Shown: positions 1-10,832 of the stretch, in pieces | Layout of the letters: each line of letters starts with the position of its first letter | How positions within the stretch are numbered: the first letter of the stretch is position 1 | Source of the DNA: Clavulina sp. PMI_390 | Lineage: Eukaryota > Basidiomycota > Agaricomycetes > Cantharellales > Hydnaceae | Reading direction: 5' to 3' | DNA: 64,000 nucleotides | Assembly (NCBI GenBank): GCA_015039315.1 | Contig: WIDE01000021.1 | Coordinates: 62,001-126,000 of the forward strand | Position numbers and translations under genes: made by a program | The notes under the pieces: model-generated | The model's database searches: none | What the model saw: only the letters and a program-made list of their open reading frames with translations | Told to the model about the DNA's origin: nothing

Positions 1-1394
1 TGAGCCATGCTCTATCCATACCTTCATGGGAGCGCCTTCCTGAAGAGATGTGGTTCGAAATATTTGATGCGTTTAGCCACTTGGAGAGGCGTCAGTCTTT
101 ACGCAACCTCGCTCTGACGAATCGTAAACTGAACACATTGTGCAATCATGTGTTTTGGAAGTTTTTCACTCTACCACTTCATTTTAAATCTAATTCTCGG
201 GGGCGCGGGCTCGTATTCTTCACCAAGTTTCTCCTCTCCTCCCCTGAACGCGCCCGATGTATTAGAAGACTTACCCTCGAGGTCGACCCGATCAAGCCGC
301 AAAATCGTGAACAAGCTCATTGGCTAGCGCAGGAATTTCATGACCAGCTCCGCAGAATACTCTCCATGATGACGGGAGTAAAACATCTTCACATATCTTT
401 CATCAATTCTCCCGAATCCGAGGATCCGGGCTTCGCTCCAATCCGCATCGAACCCCACCTTCTTCCCGACACCCTACCCATGATTAACGACGGCGAAGAT
501 CCCTCTACCTCTGTATGGAACCTTCTCGTATCGTGGCTCCCGACCGTTGAGCTGGAATCTTTAGATACCTGGAGTGTCTCTTTCGAGAGACTCGTCACCA
601 TTCTCAGGTTGTGCCCTTCGATCATTTCCATCAACTTCAGCCCCCCCAAGTGGGACAAACCCCCTCCCACACTAAAACTTCCCCCTTGTAAATTCGTTGA
701 AAGGGTGAACCGGACACAGGTCTGTGCACCCTCGTCCTTCGAGATGACCTATCATGTGCTTGAAGCTTGCGACTCAATATCTTCATTGACCGTTGGTTCC
801 CCTCTCCACGACTCACCAAAACTGGGAATCTGGCATCGTCCCTTCCCAGCACTTCGAATCATCCACTTTGCAGATGAAGAAACCCACAACGTGGAATTAA
901 TGCTTGCCGGAGCCCCATCGCTCCTTCCATCCCTTGTCGCTGTGTCAGAGGGATTGGGCAGTCCTTACAGACACGACTCATTTGCCAACAGGTTTCATTT
1001 GATCCAGGGTCGAGTTGCAACGATATTCGAGCTGGTCCCGTCATTAAAGACGTATATCATCTTCTGGAAAAATGATCAATATGCCCTTAAGGGGGACTTC
1101 TCAGACTTCCAAGACGCCATCGGAATGCTGGAAGCTAGTTTCGCGACCATTCCCTTGGCTCGTGGGGCCCTTCGCATCATTAATGAATACCGTCTTTCGT
1201 GCGGTGACCGTTGGATATCCTGGGTATTCCATAGGGATACCTTTGGTTTCTGGTCTTTCTACCAGGTTGACTCGGGGATTGTGCCTGGTGTAACTCTCCT
1301 GCAGCGCGAACATTTTTACCTTGATACTTCCGCAGCAGTGCCTTCGAAAGGTATGTCTGTTTCATGGTCCTTGATGTGGCACGTTAATAACTGA
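1..1394 (+). CDS. F-box-like protein, 5' end outside window
   Basis: The reading frame is open from the window edge. The first in-frame ATG (48) lies inside the F-box, because codons upstream (SIPSWERLPEE) continue the alignment to the paralogue on the minus strand at 37566-38945 (SIPLWESLPPE). The true start is therefore upstream of base 1. The N-terminal F-box-like helices (LPEEMWFEIFDAF, then ALTNRKLNTLCNHVFW) are followed by a roughly 380-residue leucine-rich body and the C-terminal signature WISWVFHRD...QREHFYLD that recurs in other F-box genes here. F-box proteins usually act as substrate receptors of SCF ubiquitin ligases through Skp1; the substrate is unknown. The tail after HFYLD differs from the paralogue, and a GTATGT donor at about 1351 suggests an intron, so the printed stop at 1392-1394 may not be the real one. 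Confidence 0.8.
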   Translation, partial: SHALSIPSWERLPEEMWFEIFDAFSHLERRQSLRNLALTNRKLNTLCNHVFWKFFTLPLHFKSNSRGRGLVFFTKFLLSSPERARCIRRLTLEVDPIKPQNREQAHWLAQEFHDQLRRILSMMTGVKHLHISFINSPESEDPGFAPIRIEPHLLPDTLPMINDGEDPSTSVWNLLVSWLPTVELESLDTWSVSFERLVTILRLCPSIISINFSPPKWDKPPPTLKLPPCKFVERVNRTQVCAPSSFEMTYHVLEACDSISSLTVGSPLHDSPKLGIWHRPFPALRIIHFADEETHNVELMLAGAPSLLPSLVAVSEGLGSPYRHDSFANRFHLIQGRVATIFELVPSLKTYIIFWKNDQYALKGDFSDFQDAIGMLEASFATIPLARGALRIINEYRLSCGDRWISWVFHRDTFGFWSFYQVDSGIVPGVTLLQREHFYLDTSAAVPSKGMSVSWSLMWHVNN

Positions 1395-1829
1395 TGAGAT
1401 AATGCCTGTTATAAGGTTGTCTCTTATTTTCTGGAATTACCACAGTAAATATAGCTGGCCCATCAAGACATCACAGCTATATCTTCCGTCCCAGCGCCAC
1501 CAACCACGACGATGATTAGCTACTCATTTCCCAACATGTTCTTTTCGACTAAATTACCATGTACATGTAATAACTTGTAATGTAGTGTACGAAATGTGGC
1601 GATTATTTGCTCGCTTCGGGTCCAGTATCATGGTACTCGTGTACAGTGTTCCATTATCTAACGGTCCTCGAACTTTGGTGGTTGAGCACGGGTTTGGCAT
1701 CCTTGCGAGGTGACAGTTCCCACGCTGCAAGTCACACCTTCTCGTGGGCACTGGCTCCGATTTTTCGACGCTTTTTTGTGCTGTGAACAACGCCATTTTG
1801 ACCTTCGAAATCCCCTCAGTACCTACGCC
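1395..1829. other. Intergenic, no gene seen
   Basis: A 435-base gap between two F-box-like genes on the plus strand. It may hold the end of the upstream gene if the possible intron near 1351 is used (acceptor candidates TTATAAG near 1415 and TTACCACAG near 1446). It otherwise serves as the promoter of the next gene. Nothing else was recognised. Confidence 0.5.
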
Positions 1830-3915
1830 ATGAGCGTTGATCCTACTGTCCTCCAAACTCTCTTAGATGCGCATAAAGCTCTGGCCGGAAATATCAAACA
1901 GCTACCTCCCCAACCTCACATCCTATCTCTCAGCCCATCCGAGCGGGCAGAGTTTAAGGGTACAGTAGAGCAAGCCAATAACAGCCTGGCTAATCTTACT
2001 GCTCAACTCGCCTCTGTGCGTGCCGGACTCGATGCTATTCTGGCCAACGAGGTGCGACGGTCTATGGCTCAGCTCAGCTTATGCGTCGCACCCATCGGCT
2101 ATCTACCCGCCGATCTCTTTCGGTCCATTACTCGTCGGGTAGTGGAGCTTCACTCGCTTTTAGAGCGTCCGAAGAGCGTGCGAATCCTGTTGGCGGTATC
2201 AACGACGTGGAGAGATATCGTGCTTTCTGACCCTTTCCTCTTCACTTTCATCGATTGGCGTGGATGGAATGCGAACCTTATTTCGCTCTGGCGCTCACGA
2301 GCGAAGGATTTACCCCTTTCCATTACACTTGATGCACGATGGCAAAATCTCATCAATGGGGTGATTTCTGGCGTGCATCATACAACATTAGACCAACCAT
2401 TCTCCCAGGAGGAACAATCTAGCGAGGGGACGGTACACTATCATCAGCGTTTGAAAGTCAGGCGGCAGGCCCAACATGCCCTCCTTGACGAACTGGCCGC
2501 TGCATTATGCAACAATTGTCGCACCCTCCATCTTGACATCGTCAGTCATGATTTTCAATCATGGATTGGACAACGCAACATTGTTCTTAGTGGTGTTGAA
2601 ACCCTAGCCCTACGGGTGCCTGCGACGAAAGCTATTACGATTGATGTGGAGTGGTTGCCAAATCTACGCCGGCTAGATGCTGCCTGCCCTCTCTCTTACT
2701 CGTGTCACAACTGCCTTACCGCCCTCTCCCTCACTGTAAGCGGGGGTAAGTGGTCCGATTATGCAGCAACATTTTCTAATTTGGAGGCACTCGAGTCTCT
2801 GCGCATCCGATTTGGTCCAAATACTTGTCAGGTGGATAGTTCGCCCACGATTACACTCTCAAAGCTGAAGACATTTCAATTGAGTAATTGCTGGAGTGAT
2901 CGCTTTGTGCGAACAGTTTTGCCAGTCCTTCATGCACCAAATGTCCGCGAGCTTGTGCTTGAGGACACCAGATATTTCGACAAGGCCTGGTGGAGAACAT
3001 GGGCAAGTTTGATTCCTGATGCGTGTTTCGCTACTGAAGCTGATAGACTACTCTGCCCTTGGTTTCTAAAGACTGAAACTTTCCCCGCAGTCACAAGACT
3101 AGTCATATCTGATGACGGTCGCCATATGTTCGCAGGGTTTCAGCGGTCCACTTCACTCCAACGACTCTTCCGCAAATCCCAATTCCCTGCCCTTTCAGAA
3201 ATCCACATCATAGCGGAGTTTGGGGCTGGAGCTCTCGTGGGGGTTGTTTCAACGCTCATAGGATCGTATCCAGCATCTGTCAACAATGAAGGCCACCAAA
3301 TCAGATGTCTTTCTCTCCCCCCTCTCTCACGGCGGAGTATTTCATCGTTCTGGGAGGACATCGAACAGGCGCGCACAACGCTTCGACTTTGGGACAAATG
3401 GTGGAAAACCGAAGGCCGCGATCCTCAGGATCCGTCTTCTATTCTAGAGTGGAAGGAGTATCTCTCACGCAGACTTCAACTTCATGAGTATCAACGCCTT
3501 CTAGCGTTTGACTCAGTAGGCTATCTAGACAGCCTTGAATCATGGCTCATTCTAAGCGAATCTATTGAAAATTTTCAAGTGCGTCCAAGAACATCATCTA
3601 TATGTAGAGGTGAATTTTCATGCTGGCCGTTACTCATAGGTTGTAGAACCTGATCTCGACCACCACGACCTTCTAGCTATGAGCTTGCAGGAGGCTGGCA
3701 ATTCCACTCGCTCTAACAATGCCATTGCTGCACGCCAACTTGTTCAGGAGACTCTCATATCCTTACAGCGCGAGCTATTCGACTCGGGACTGTCAGGCCG
3801 TGTGGATGAGATGCGTCAGTTGTTGCGAAGTAGGCAAGGGTTCAGTGGTGACGTTGGGATGAGCGATGGCGCGGATTCTGACAGTAGTGAGGATAATACC
3901 CTTGAGCCGCTATGA
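1830..3915 (+). CDS. F-box-like/LRR-type protein with N-terminal coiled coil
   Basis: Proposed exons are 1830-3002, 3072-3578 and 3640-3915, giving about 651 aa. The start is the first ATG and matches the start of the tandem paralogue at 4428 (MSVDP versus MSIDP). Residues 36-85 form a helical, coiled-coil-like segment. Residues 86-143 form an F-box-like unit (APIGYLPADLF ... STTWRDIVLSDPFLFTFIDW) followed by leucine-rich segments. The last intron (3579-3639, GT...TAG) joins ENFQ to VVEPDLD; without it the protein would lose its conserved acidic tail (SDGADSDSSEDN). The intron at 3003-3071 starts with GC (GCAAGT) and is a multiple of three, so the frame stays open across it; it is inferred because the paralogue has a GT-AG intron at exactly this site. 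Likely role: SCF substrate receptor; target unknown. Confidence 0.8.
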
Positions 3916-4427
3916 ATTTAGATGCGGTAATACCACATTTCCACTTCGTCAAAAGACTCGCTGGAAGTTAGGACCAGGCGCACGCTTGGGCACCTTGGCC
4001 TTCCGATATAGCCTTCGTTGGGCTTGAAGCCTTGAATGTGATTCTACCATTACTTGTATGCATTATACAGCTTGTAACACCTGCTCCGGAGCATTCTTTA
4101 CAGGAATTTCTGAACCCAGCCCTTCCCATAAATCCTGATTCGGTAAAGTGCTTCCGCTATGGGCATATTCTGAAGAATATACCACGACAGGTCTATCCGG
4201 TAAGCTGATCATGATTGGTAAATCTCGTTCTATAAGATTATCGCCAAGGAATGGTTCCTTGTGCTGCTTGTTTCTGGCCCTATTTCTCGCAGCGAGCCTT
4301 GCAACCTGATCTAAGTTGATCGTGTTCGCCCGCAAATTTGAACAGTTCATGCTCCCACGCCGCTGAGCAAGCAGTGGACGACACCTGTTTATGCTGCGAC
4401 GACCACACTCGTCCTGACGCCTTCTAT
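3916..4427. other. Intergenic, no gene seen
   Basis: A 512-base gap between the two tandem coiled-coil F-box genes. A minus-strand open frame of about 95 codons (4063-4350) shows no family resemblance and no intact conserved motif, so I do not call it. The region probably contains the terminator of the upstream gene and the promoter of the downstream one. Confidence 0.5.
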
Positions 4428-6549
4428 ATGAGTATTGACCCTGCCATCCTTGAAAACTTCTTAACCGCCCATAAGGCCCTAGTAGGAAACATCAGGCAAC
4501 TTGCTCCCTTGCCCCACATCCTTTCGTTCAGTCCACACAAGCGAGCAGCGTTCAATGATACTATAGATCAAGCTCATGCAAAGCTTGATGGCCTTGTTTC
4601 TCAACTCACCTCTGTGCGTGCAGAGGTCGATACTATTCTCGCGAACGAGGTGCGACGATCTAGAGCTCAACTCAGATCGTGCATTGCACCCATTGGCTAT
4701 CTCCCTACCGATGTCTTTCGATCTATCATTCGTCTTGTAGTGGAGGGACGATCATTTGTGGAGCGACCGAGCACCGTGCGGACGTTATTGGCAGTGTGCA
4801 CTGCATGGAGGGAGGCTGTACTATCCGACGCGTTTCTCTTTACCTTCATCGACTGGCGCAAGTGGAATGCTCAGCTTATTGCGCTCTGGCGCTCGCGTGC
4901 GGGGACCCATCCCTTTTTTATCACCCTCGATACTCGTTGGAAGCTCCCCATTGCTGCAGCACTTCCTGGGCACCATCTGAAGGTACACGACATTGTCTCC
5001 AGCCCGTCTAACTCTCCAGACAATCAACCCAGCGAGACTACAGTACAATACCAGCAGCGTGTCCGAGCGATACAATCGGCCCAATCGGCCCTCCTTGACG
5101 AACTGGCAGCCGCATTATGTCACAGTTGCGACATTCTCCACCTCGAATGGGATCACTATGCCGCTCTTCGTGATTTTGAATCATGGATTGAATTGCGCGA
5201 CATTGTTCTAGGCGGTGCCAAGACTATTGTCCTTCGAGTCCCTTGGTTGAAAACCTCCTCGATGAGGCTCTCAATTGGTGCGGAGAGGTTACCAAGTCTA
5301 TATCGACTGGAAGTCGCATTTCCACTATCCTTCCCGGCGGAGCCCCCTACTCAGCTCACAGAGCTTTCCCTTACAATCAAAGGCGGCAAGTGGGCCGAAT
5401 ATGCTGCCTCCATCTCCAAGTTCCAGTCACTCGAGTCACTGCGATTTCGATTTAGCAGATCTTGTCAGTTAGACAGCTGCCCGAGCATAAGTTTGCCAAG
5501 GCTGAAGACCTTGGAGCTGAGTAACTGTTGGAGTGATCACTTCGTGGAATCTGTCTTTCCAGCATTTCACGCACCAAATGTTCAAGAGCTTGTGCTTGAG
5601 GACACTGAATACTTTAGGAAGGAATGGTGGAGAACATGGGTTAGTTCAGTCCCTGCCTCCCTCATGGTTTTCGCTGAAAAATGCCCTTTCCTTATTCCCT
5701 GAAGGTTGAAACATTCCCTGAAGTGACGAGGCTAGTCATCTCTGAGAGCGTCCGCCATGATCACCCGGCCCTCGGTGGCATTCAGTCATTCACTTCTCTC
5801 AAACGACTTTTCCACAAAGTCCGATTCTCTGCGTTGTCGGAGATCCACGTAATAGCGGAATTTGGACCCGGAGCTCTCGTTGGGCTCGTATCAACAATCG
5901 TGGAGTCGTCTCCCAAATCTGTTAACAATGAGGACCAACAAATCAAACGTCTTTCTCTTTCCCCGCTCTCGCAAGATAGTGTCTCGTGGTTCCAGGAGCA
6001 AATTGACAAAATTCGATCAATGCTTCAAGTCTTAGAGAAATGGTGTGAGCAGGAAGGCCGGGATCCATACAGCCCGGATTCCATCGTGGATTGGATGGAA
6101 CATGCTTTGGGCCGTCATCAACGTGACGAATATCGGCACTTTCTCACTTTTCAACATTTTGAGGCGGGTGGTTATTTGCGCAGCCTGGAATCGTGGCTTA
6201 GTCTGAGTAGATCTATTGAAGAGTTTCAGGTGCGTCCAGAATTTCAATTGCCAACTTGCGAAACTTCATTATGGCACTTCACCTGCAGGTCGTAGAGCCT
6301 GATCTTGATCCTAACATCTTCCGGGCCGCCAATTTCCGACAAAGCAATGAATTCACTCGCTCTGCTAATGTCGCCACAGCGCAGCAGTTTATACGAGAGA
6401 CCCGTAACTCTTTGCAACAGGAAGTATTCGACTCAGGATTGTGGAGTCAGGTTATGGAAATTCGGGAGCTGCACCGAGATGCGAATGGAATTGGTAGCGA
6501 CTTTGAGCTCGACGATGACAGCAGTGGGGGTGATGATGTTGATGGATGA
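4428..6549 (+). CDS. F-box-like/LRR-type protein, tandem paralogue
   Basis: Exons are 4428-5639, 5705-6229 and 6289-6549, giving about 665 aa. It is homologous over its full length to the gene at 1830-3915. The N-terminal helical region (LTAHKALVGNIRQL), the F-box-like unit (APIGYLPTDVF ... CTAWREAVLSDAFLF), the leucine-rich body and the acidic tail (DDDSSGGDDVDG) are all shared. Intron 1 (5640-5704, GTTAGT...AAG) is required, since reading through meets a stop at about 5699-5701; removal joins WWRTW to VETFPEVTRLVIS in frame. Intron 2 (6230-6288) lies at the same site as in the upstream copy. Tandem arrangement and shared intron sites indicate local duplication. Function is inferred only from the F-box: SCF-type substrate recruitment. 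Confidence 0.85.
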
Positions 6550-6960
6550 TAATACCAGCCCAGGCGGGCCGAGGGTAATGATAGATGATAGATTCCACAA
6601 AGGATAAGTGGAAGATATAGCTGACGATATATGGGGGACAGTCAAACGACAGCATTCCCCCATAAACAGGATGAACTAGCTCTTACAGTGTCAGCGAGTG
6701 CGGCGGCTAGACCAGCTTAGCATTGAGTGCCACAATTGACATAATAATGGCCCCTTGAACCTTTCTGTGGTGTTACGACTTTCTGGTAACTTGAGCAGTT
6801 AACTAGTCTAGCCATAATCATGAATTGGTGGCTCGAGCTTGATAGCACTGCAGCAGCGACCACCACTAGACTAAATGTATATCACTCCTTCCTCCCTTAG
6901 AAGACAGAATTTTCGCGGTTTTGCCGGCAGATTTGAGTAAGTGCTCACGCTCCACGCCGT
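6550..6960. other. Intergenic, no gene seen
   Basis: A 411-base stretch after the tandem F-box gene. No convincing coding region, repeat or RNA was seen. A degenerate continuation of the pseudogene that follows is possible but could not be aligned. Confidence 0.4.
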
Positions 6961-7396
6961 ATGTTTGGCGCACCTAGTGCAAGCGGGGAGGCACTAAGCA
7001 GCAGGAATCGAGGTTCTTCCTCAGCGAAGCAGTTCAGGAGTTTCAGGCCCGTGCAGGGATATGAGCTCCGGTATACGATTGAGCTTATTCAGAGACTTTC
7101 TGCAGACGGCCTGAGGTCGTGGAACCCGATCCTGATACCAGTGACATATTCGATCTCTAATAGAATGATGAGTTCATATTCCCTCTAATGTCGCCAATAT
7201 GCAGCAATACATTTAACGGACTCATTCCGCCTTGCAGTACGAAATATCTGGTTGTGGGTCGTGGAGACGCGCTATAGATACACCCAAGGCGGCCGAGCGT
7301 AGCGGCAAGGGTATGAACATGAGAGTGTCTCTGATATAAGTGACGGAATGGATGAAACTCACGAGTCTGACGGCAGCGTTGACCATGAGCTCTAGC
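6961..7396 (+). pseudogene. Decayed 3' fragment of the coiled-coil F-box family
   Basis: The segment aligns by eye with the 3' end of the gene at 4428-6549. A block around 7029-7055 (AGGAGTTTCAGGCCCGTGCAG) matches the exon/intron border GAGTTTCAG|GTGCGTCCAG, and GGTCGTGGAACCCGATCCTGAT near 7113 matches the next exon start. The following stretch (GAGTTC ... AATGTCGCC...GCAGCA) tracks the last exon up to an acidic-coding tail near 7340-7396. Frames are broken several times, and the first two thirds of the gene are missing or unrecognisable. It is a relic of a third tandem copy. Confidence 0.65.
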
Positions 7397-7680
7397 TAAG
7401 ATAACCATACACTTCCATAGATTTTAGCATAATAACATATCATGACAGCGATCATTAGGGTAGTGAAGAGTATACGATCATGGATGCGCTATAATATAAC
7501 TGCATTTCAATTATACCGCTTCGCCAAGGGAAATTTTGGGCCCAACACATGTATCATGACCAATTTCAACGGCGGGTAGAAGATTCTGAAGAACGGGTGG
7601 GGCGAACGCCAAGACATAGTTTATCGTTCTAGATCGACGCCCCGCCAAGGTTGCTAAATGCCTGCCCGCTTCGGTGAGGC

Positions 7681-8985
7681 CTAAGCGTACCTCCGCAAGA
7701 CAAGCACCGCCATCCACAGCAGTCCCACCAAGCCCCCCATTTGGAGCTCAGGCACGTTCCCAAACTTCGGGAAGGCACTGCTGTCCAAGATCGGGAGCGC
7801 CTGTCCGATCGTGGAATTTATGCATGCCAAAAACGCGAGGTCCGTTGAGTTTGTGGGTATCGGCGTGTCTGGGATGTTGGGGACCGCCGTCGAATTGCTG
7901 CTTGGCATGTTCGCGCGCGACGATGCACTGTTGATGTATCCATCGAGCGTTAGCGCGAATGAAGATGAGCGGTAGTATTGAACGGCATTTTCTGGCTGAG
8001 GCTGGCTCGTGTTGGTGAGGTCGAGCGGCACGACTGTAAGGTTGGCGACGCTGCACCCAGAGGTGACGAGAACGTCGAGCACTGCGCGAACGGATTCCTC
8101 ATCACCTACAAGGTTGAAAGCATGTATAGCCAGAGTGGGAGTGGTGTCATCGCGGGAGTACAGTGTGTCAGATATATTCGTCCAAAATGTACTCTGAAGT
8201 CGAGTAGTCGTGAGGTTGCCCCCAGGGCGACTGCTGTTGCGCTCGGGTCCATACTAGGCAGACAGGTGATGTTTAGTCTTCTTCAAACCATGGATCTCGG
8301 ATAACAGATTAGCTACCTCGTCCCCACCATAATAACCTCCGCTACGAAGAACGGCCGGGAAGTGAGCAAAACCCTCAGTGGAAAAGCGAACAACAAAGGA
8401 CATACCCCCAATATACTGGCCAAAAGCCAAAGGGGAAACCTCTTCCTGACACGTAAGAGCCGTAACCGTCGTACGGGTAACCACTCCCGTATCTCGAAGT
8501 GCCATAAACCTGTTCCCTCGTTCCACCGCCGATGTTCCTACCAGCAAAGGCGACCCCAGCAGGGATTTTCGCTATGGAGCCTCCACCTTTAGTAAACGGC
8601 GTAGCACCACGCTTCTTAGACCCTGGGAGTTTAAAGCGTGGACGGGAGGTGGAGCCCCCAGTGCTAGATTTCCCAGTGGGCCTGCTCGTGAGGGTAGTTT
8701 TGGCGCCACCACCACCACCGCCGCCGCCGCCAGAGCCAGAGGTTTTTGTCACTACAGGCCCGGAAGTCTTTTTTCCCCCACCGCTCTTCGATGTTTTACC
8801 TGCAATGCCGAGGATGGCAAATGAAAGGAGTCAGAGCAAGTTGGGGGTGGACAATCTGAAAGTGGGCGGCCGCGAACCTTTGGCCTTTTGTCTCCTCTAA
8901 GGTTTCGCCCAGCATGTAATAGGAACCGAGTTAGCGAGATCAAGGCTAAAGCAAGTGATACGACACTTACCTGCATTGGAGACAT
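7681..8985 (-). CDS. Glycine-rich GRGFPFGFWP-family protein, copy 1
   Basis: Proposed coding exons on the minus strand are 8985-8971, 8896-8878, 8799-8406, 8341-8317 and 8253-7681, giving about 341 aa. Order of features: a basic Gly/Ser/Lys-rich region with a poly-Gly run, then SRPRFKLPG, GGGSIAKIPAG, TSRYGSGYP and GRGFPFGFWPVYWG. A 25-nt microexon encodes GGYYGGDE. A 573-nt last exon has conserved YYRSSSFALTLDGYINSASS, six Asn-Cys/Thr-type sites and a C-terminal hydrophobic stretch that could be a tail anchor. I recognise similar proteins as a conserved Agaricomycete family of unknown function. The short first exon present in the other two copies is not recognisable; the first ATG after the TATA-like site is at 8985 inside what is exon 2 elsewhere, so the N terminus is shortened or the start is misread. 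Confidence 0.7.
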
Positions 8986-9011
8986 TTTTGAGGATTCGGA
9001 GGACGTGTGTT

Positions 9012-9479
9012 CTGGCTCGGTGGTTTGGGAAGGATTGTTGACCTTCACCCAAGGCGAGGAAGCAATCACACTATTCCCTTGCGAAAGTACGGGCGCACGA
9101 AGAGAGAGAGCTCTTGGGGGAAGGACTGTGTGTATACGGCGAACCTCTACCCCTTATACGAACTGATGGGCGGTGGTGCCTTGCCGTCGAGCCTCAAGGG
9201 TCGAGGGAGCTGAAAGCCATGACCGAGGGCGGTGGGTGTTCAACCACATGATTTGCAGTGCCAATTCAGATTGCATATACATTGTTTCAAAGTTGGAAAT
9301 ACGGTTCTTGGCTTGCGGTGATGATGCTTGGCATGGCCCTGACGTTGATTATAATTCAATGCTTGGCAGGAGGATTTCCCACGGGCAAGGACACGATCAT
9401 CAAACCAAGGCTGTGTGTCCACCCTCTCCTGTGTGAGATATCGCTCTGCGCCCTCGACTTTGTAGACTAGACTGGTTGA
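9012..9479. promoter_or_regulatory. Shared bidirectional promoter region, unit 1
   Basis: The region between GRG copy 1 (minus) and the decayed F-box copy (plus) is homologous to the region at 12209-12652. A TATA-like element CGTATAAGG reads on the minus strand at 9160-9152. A conserved block TTGGCAGGAGGATTTCCCAC lies at 9363-9382 and recurs at 12487-12505; in more diverged form it recurs at 32246-32267. Because one partner gene has decayed while the block is kept, it probably serves the GRG gene. Confidence 0.55.
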
Positions 9480-9870
9480 ATTGAATGCTCGCTTGCTGGT
9501 TGGGACTTGAACTTGCTAAGCAATCGTATCATCTGTTCTGCATTCTCCCCTTCCTGTCGCTTCTCGAAGCGCTCACGCGGTCGCACACACGCTTGTTTCC
9601 CGCCCCGAACCAGCCTGGCGAATGACCATCCCCCCAGGATCTATGCAGTCTCGTAGTAGAGCCCAATCTCGTCACATTTGTTTCCAACGGGGCCTCATCT
9701 CGGACGATTCCTGTCATGATGACGTGAGCTATGCACTTGAACATATTCACCACCGACCGCCTCAACATGCGAGACTTCCTTCAACTCCAAGGGCGCTTGG
9801 TATTCTCATTTCACGCTTCACTTACCGGAGCAACTCCTGGCATGGTGGCCAAGAAGCATCATCTGAGACA
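9480..9870 (+). pseudogene. Decayed F-box gene, partner of GRG copy 1
   Basis: Nucleotide similarity to the 5' third of the intact F-box gene at 12653-14017 is visible. CAATCGTATCATCTGTTCTG near 9521 matches CAATCGGATTATCTGGTCTG. TTCTCGAAGCGCTCACGCGG near 9560 matches the segment coding SKRSRG. CAGTCTCGTAGTAGAGCCCA near 9647 matches the QPRSKSQA segment, and ACTTCCTTCAACTCCAAGGG near 9773 matches the DFLQLRGQ segment. The frame is broken by several indels, and the rest of the gene is not recognisable downstream. It lies in the same orientation and position relative to GRG copy 1 as the intact F-box gene does to GRG copy 2. Confidence 0.75.
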
Positions 9871-10832
9871 AAAACTGAGTCTGCAAAGTGAATCTTCGTA
9901 TTTTGGGATAGATGGGCTGTCTAAGAACTGTCGATGAAATTTTGTTTTAACCTCCTTGTGGCCCTTATATCGGGATATTCTGCTGTGGTGAAGTCAATCT
10001 GGCTGGAATCCAGACAAGCAAGTGCCTCAGCAAGCAAAAATTCCTTCCGTCGATACCTGGAACGAGGAGCCGACATTGCAGCTAGTGTCCCAAATAGTAT
10101 CGCTTAAGGTGTCCTTGACTCATAATAGCCTGCGGCCTCCCTTCTTATCCAACTACACGACCTGAGTCTAACAGTTCTCTAGCTCTGACATGGAGCATTA
10201 GGGTAGTCTCTTCACCAGATCAATGAAGTTCCGATCCTATGCTCAGCAGGTTTGTTGCACATGGTTTTGCAAGCCCAGTGAAGAAGATGCTTTGCGAAAG
10301 CTGGCGCTCCAATCAATGCTGACATCCATCGTAAGCTACCAGACTCCTAACAAGATACTCTCGATTTCCATGTCGGATATGTTGCTCAAATTTTCAAAAG
10401 ACACCCGATCGATCTAGCTCTCCTACCAGCCCTCTTGCTTTTCTAGATAGCTTCTCTTTTATTGGATTGATGTCGACTCTCTTGTGTATCAAATTCTCCT
10501 CATACTCGTTCCTACCTTGGTTGGGCGAAATTAAATCATGTCTTTGTCAACGTCTTGGTCCAGGAATTCGCCTTTGCGCTCGGCAAGAATATCTTCCTCA
10601 CAATTGGAATTGTTGCACGCGTACAGACGTCAACGAAATTCAACGCTCCTATTGGCACAAGCTCCAAGTTCAAGCCGAGGGTGTTCACCTCTACTTAGAG
10701 CATTTCCGAGCGTGTAAAGCATGGTCCCAAAAGCTAAACGTAGAAGGCATAGAATGAGCGCCAGGCCCTCCTATATCATACGAAATAGACACCACCACTG
10801 AAATTGATTAATGCCCGCTCGTTTCGGGGGGG
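9871..10832. other. Intergenic, probably decayed sequence
   Basis: About 960 bases between the F-box relic and the 3' end of GRG copy 2. It sits where the 3' two thirds of the relic F-box gene should be, but I could not align it. A plus-strand open stretch near 10600-10757 ends in plausible protein-like sequence without homology to anything else here. No gene is called. Confidence 0.4.
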
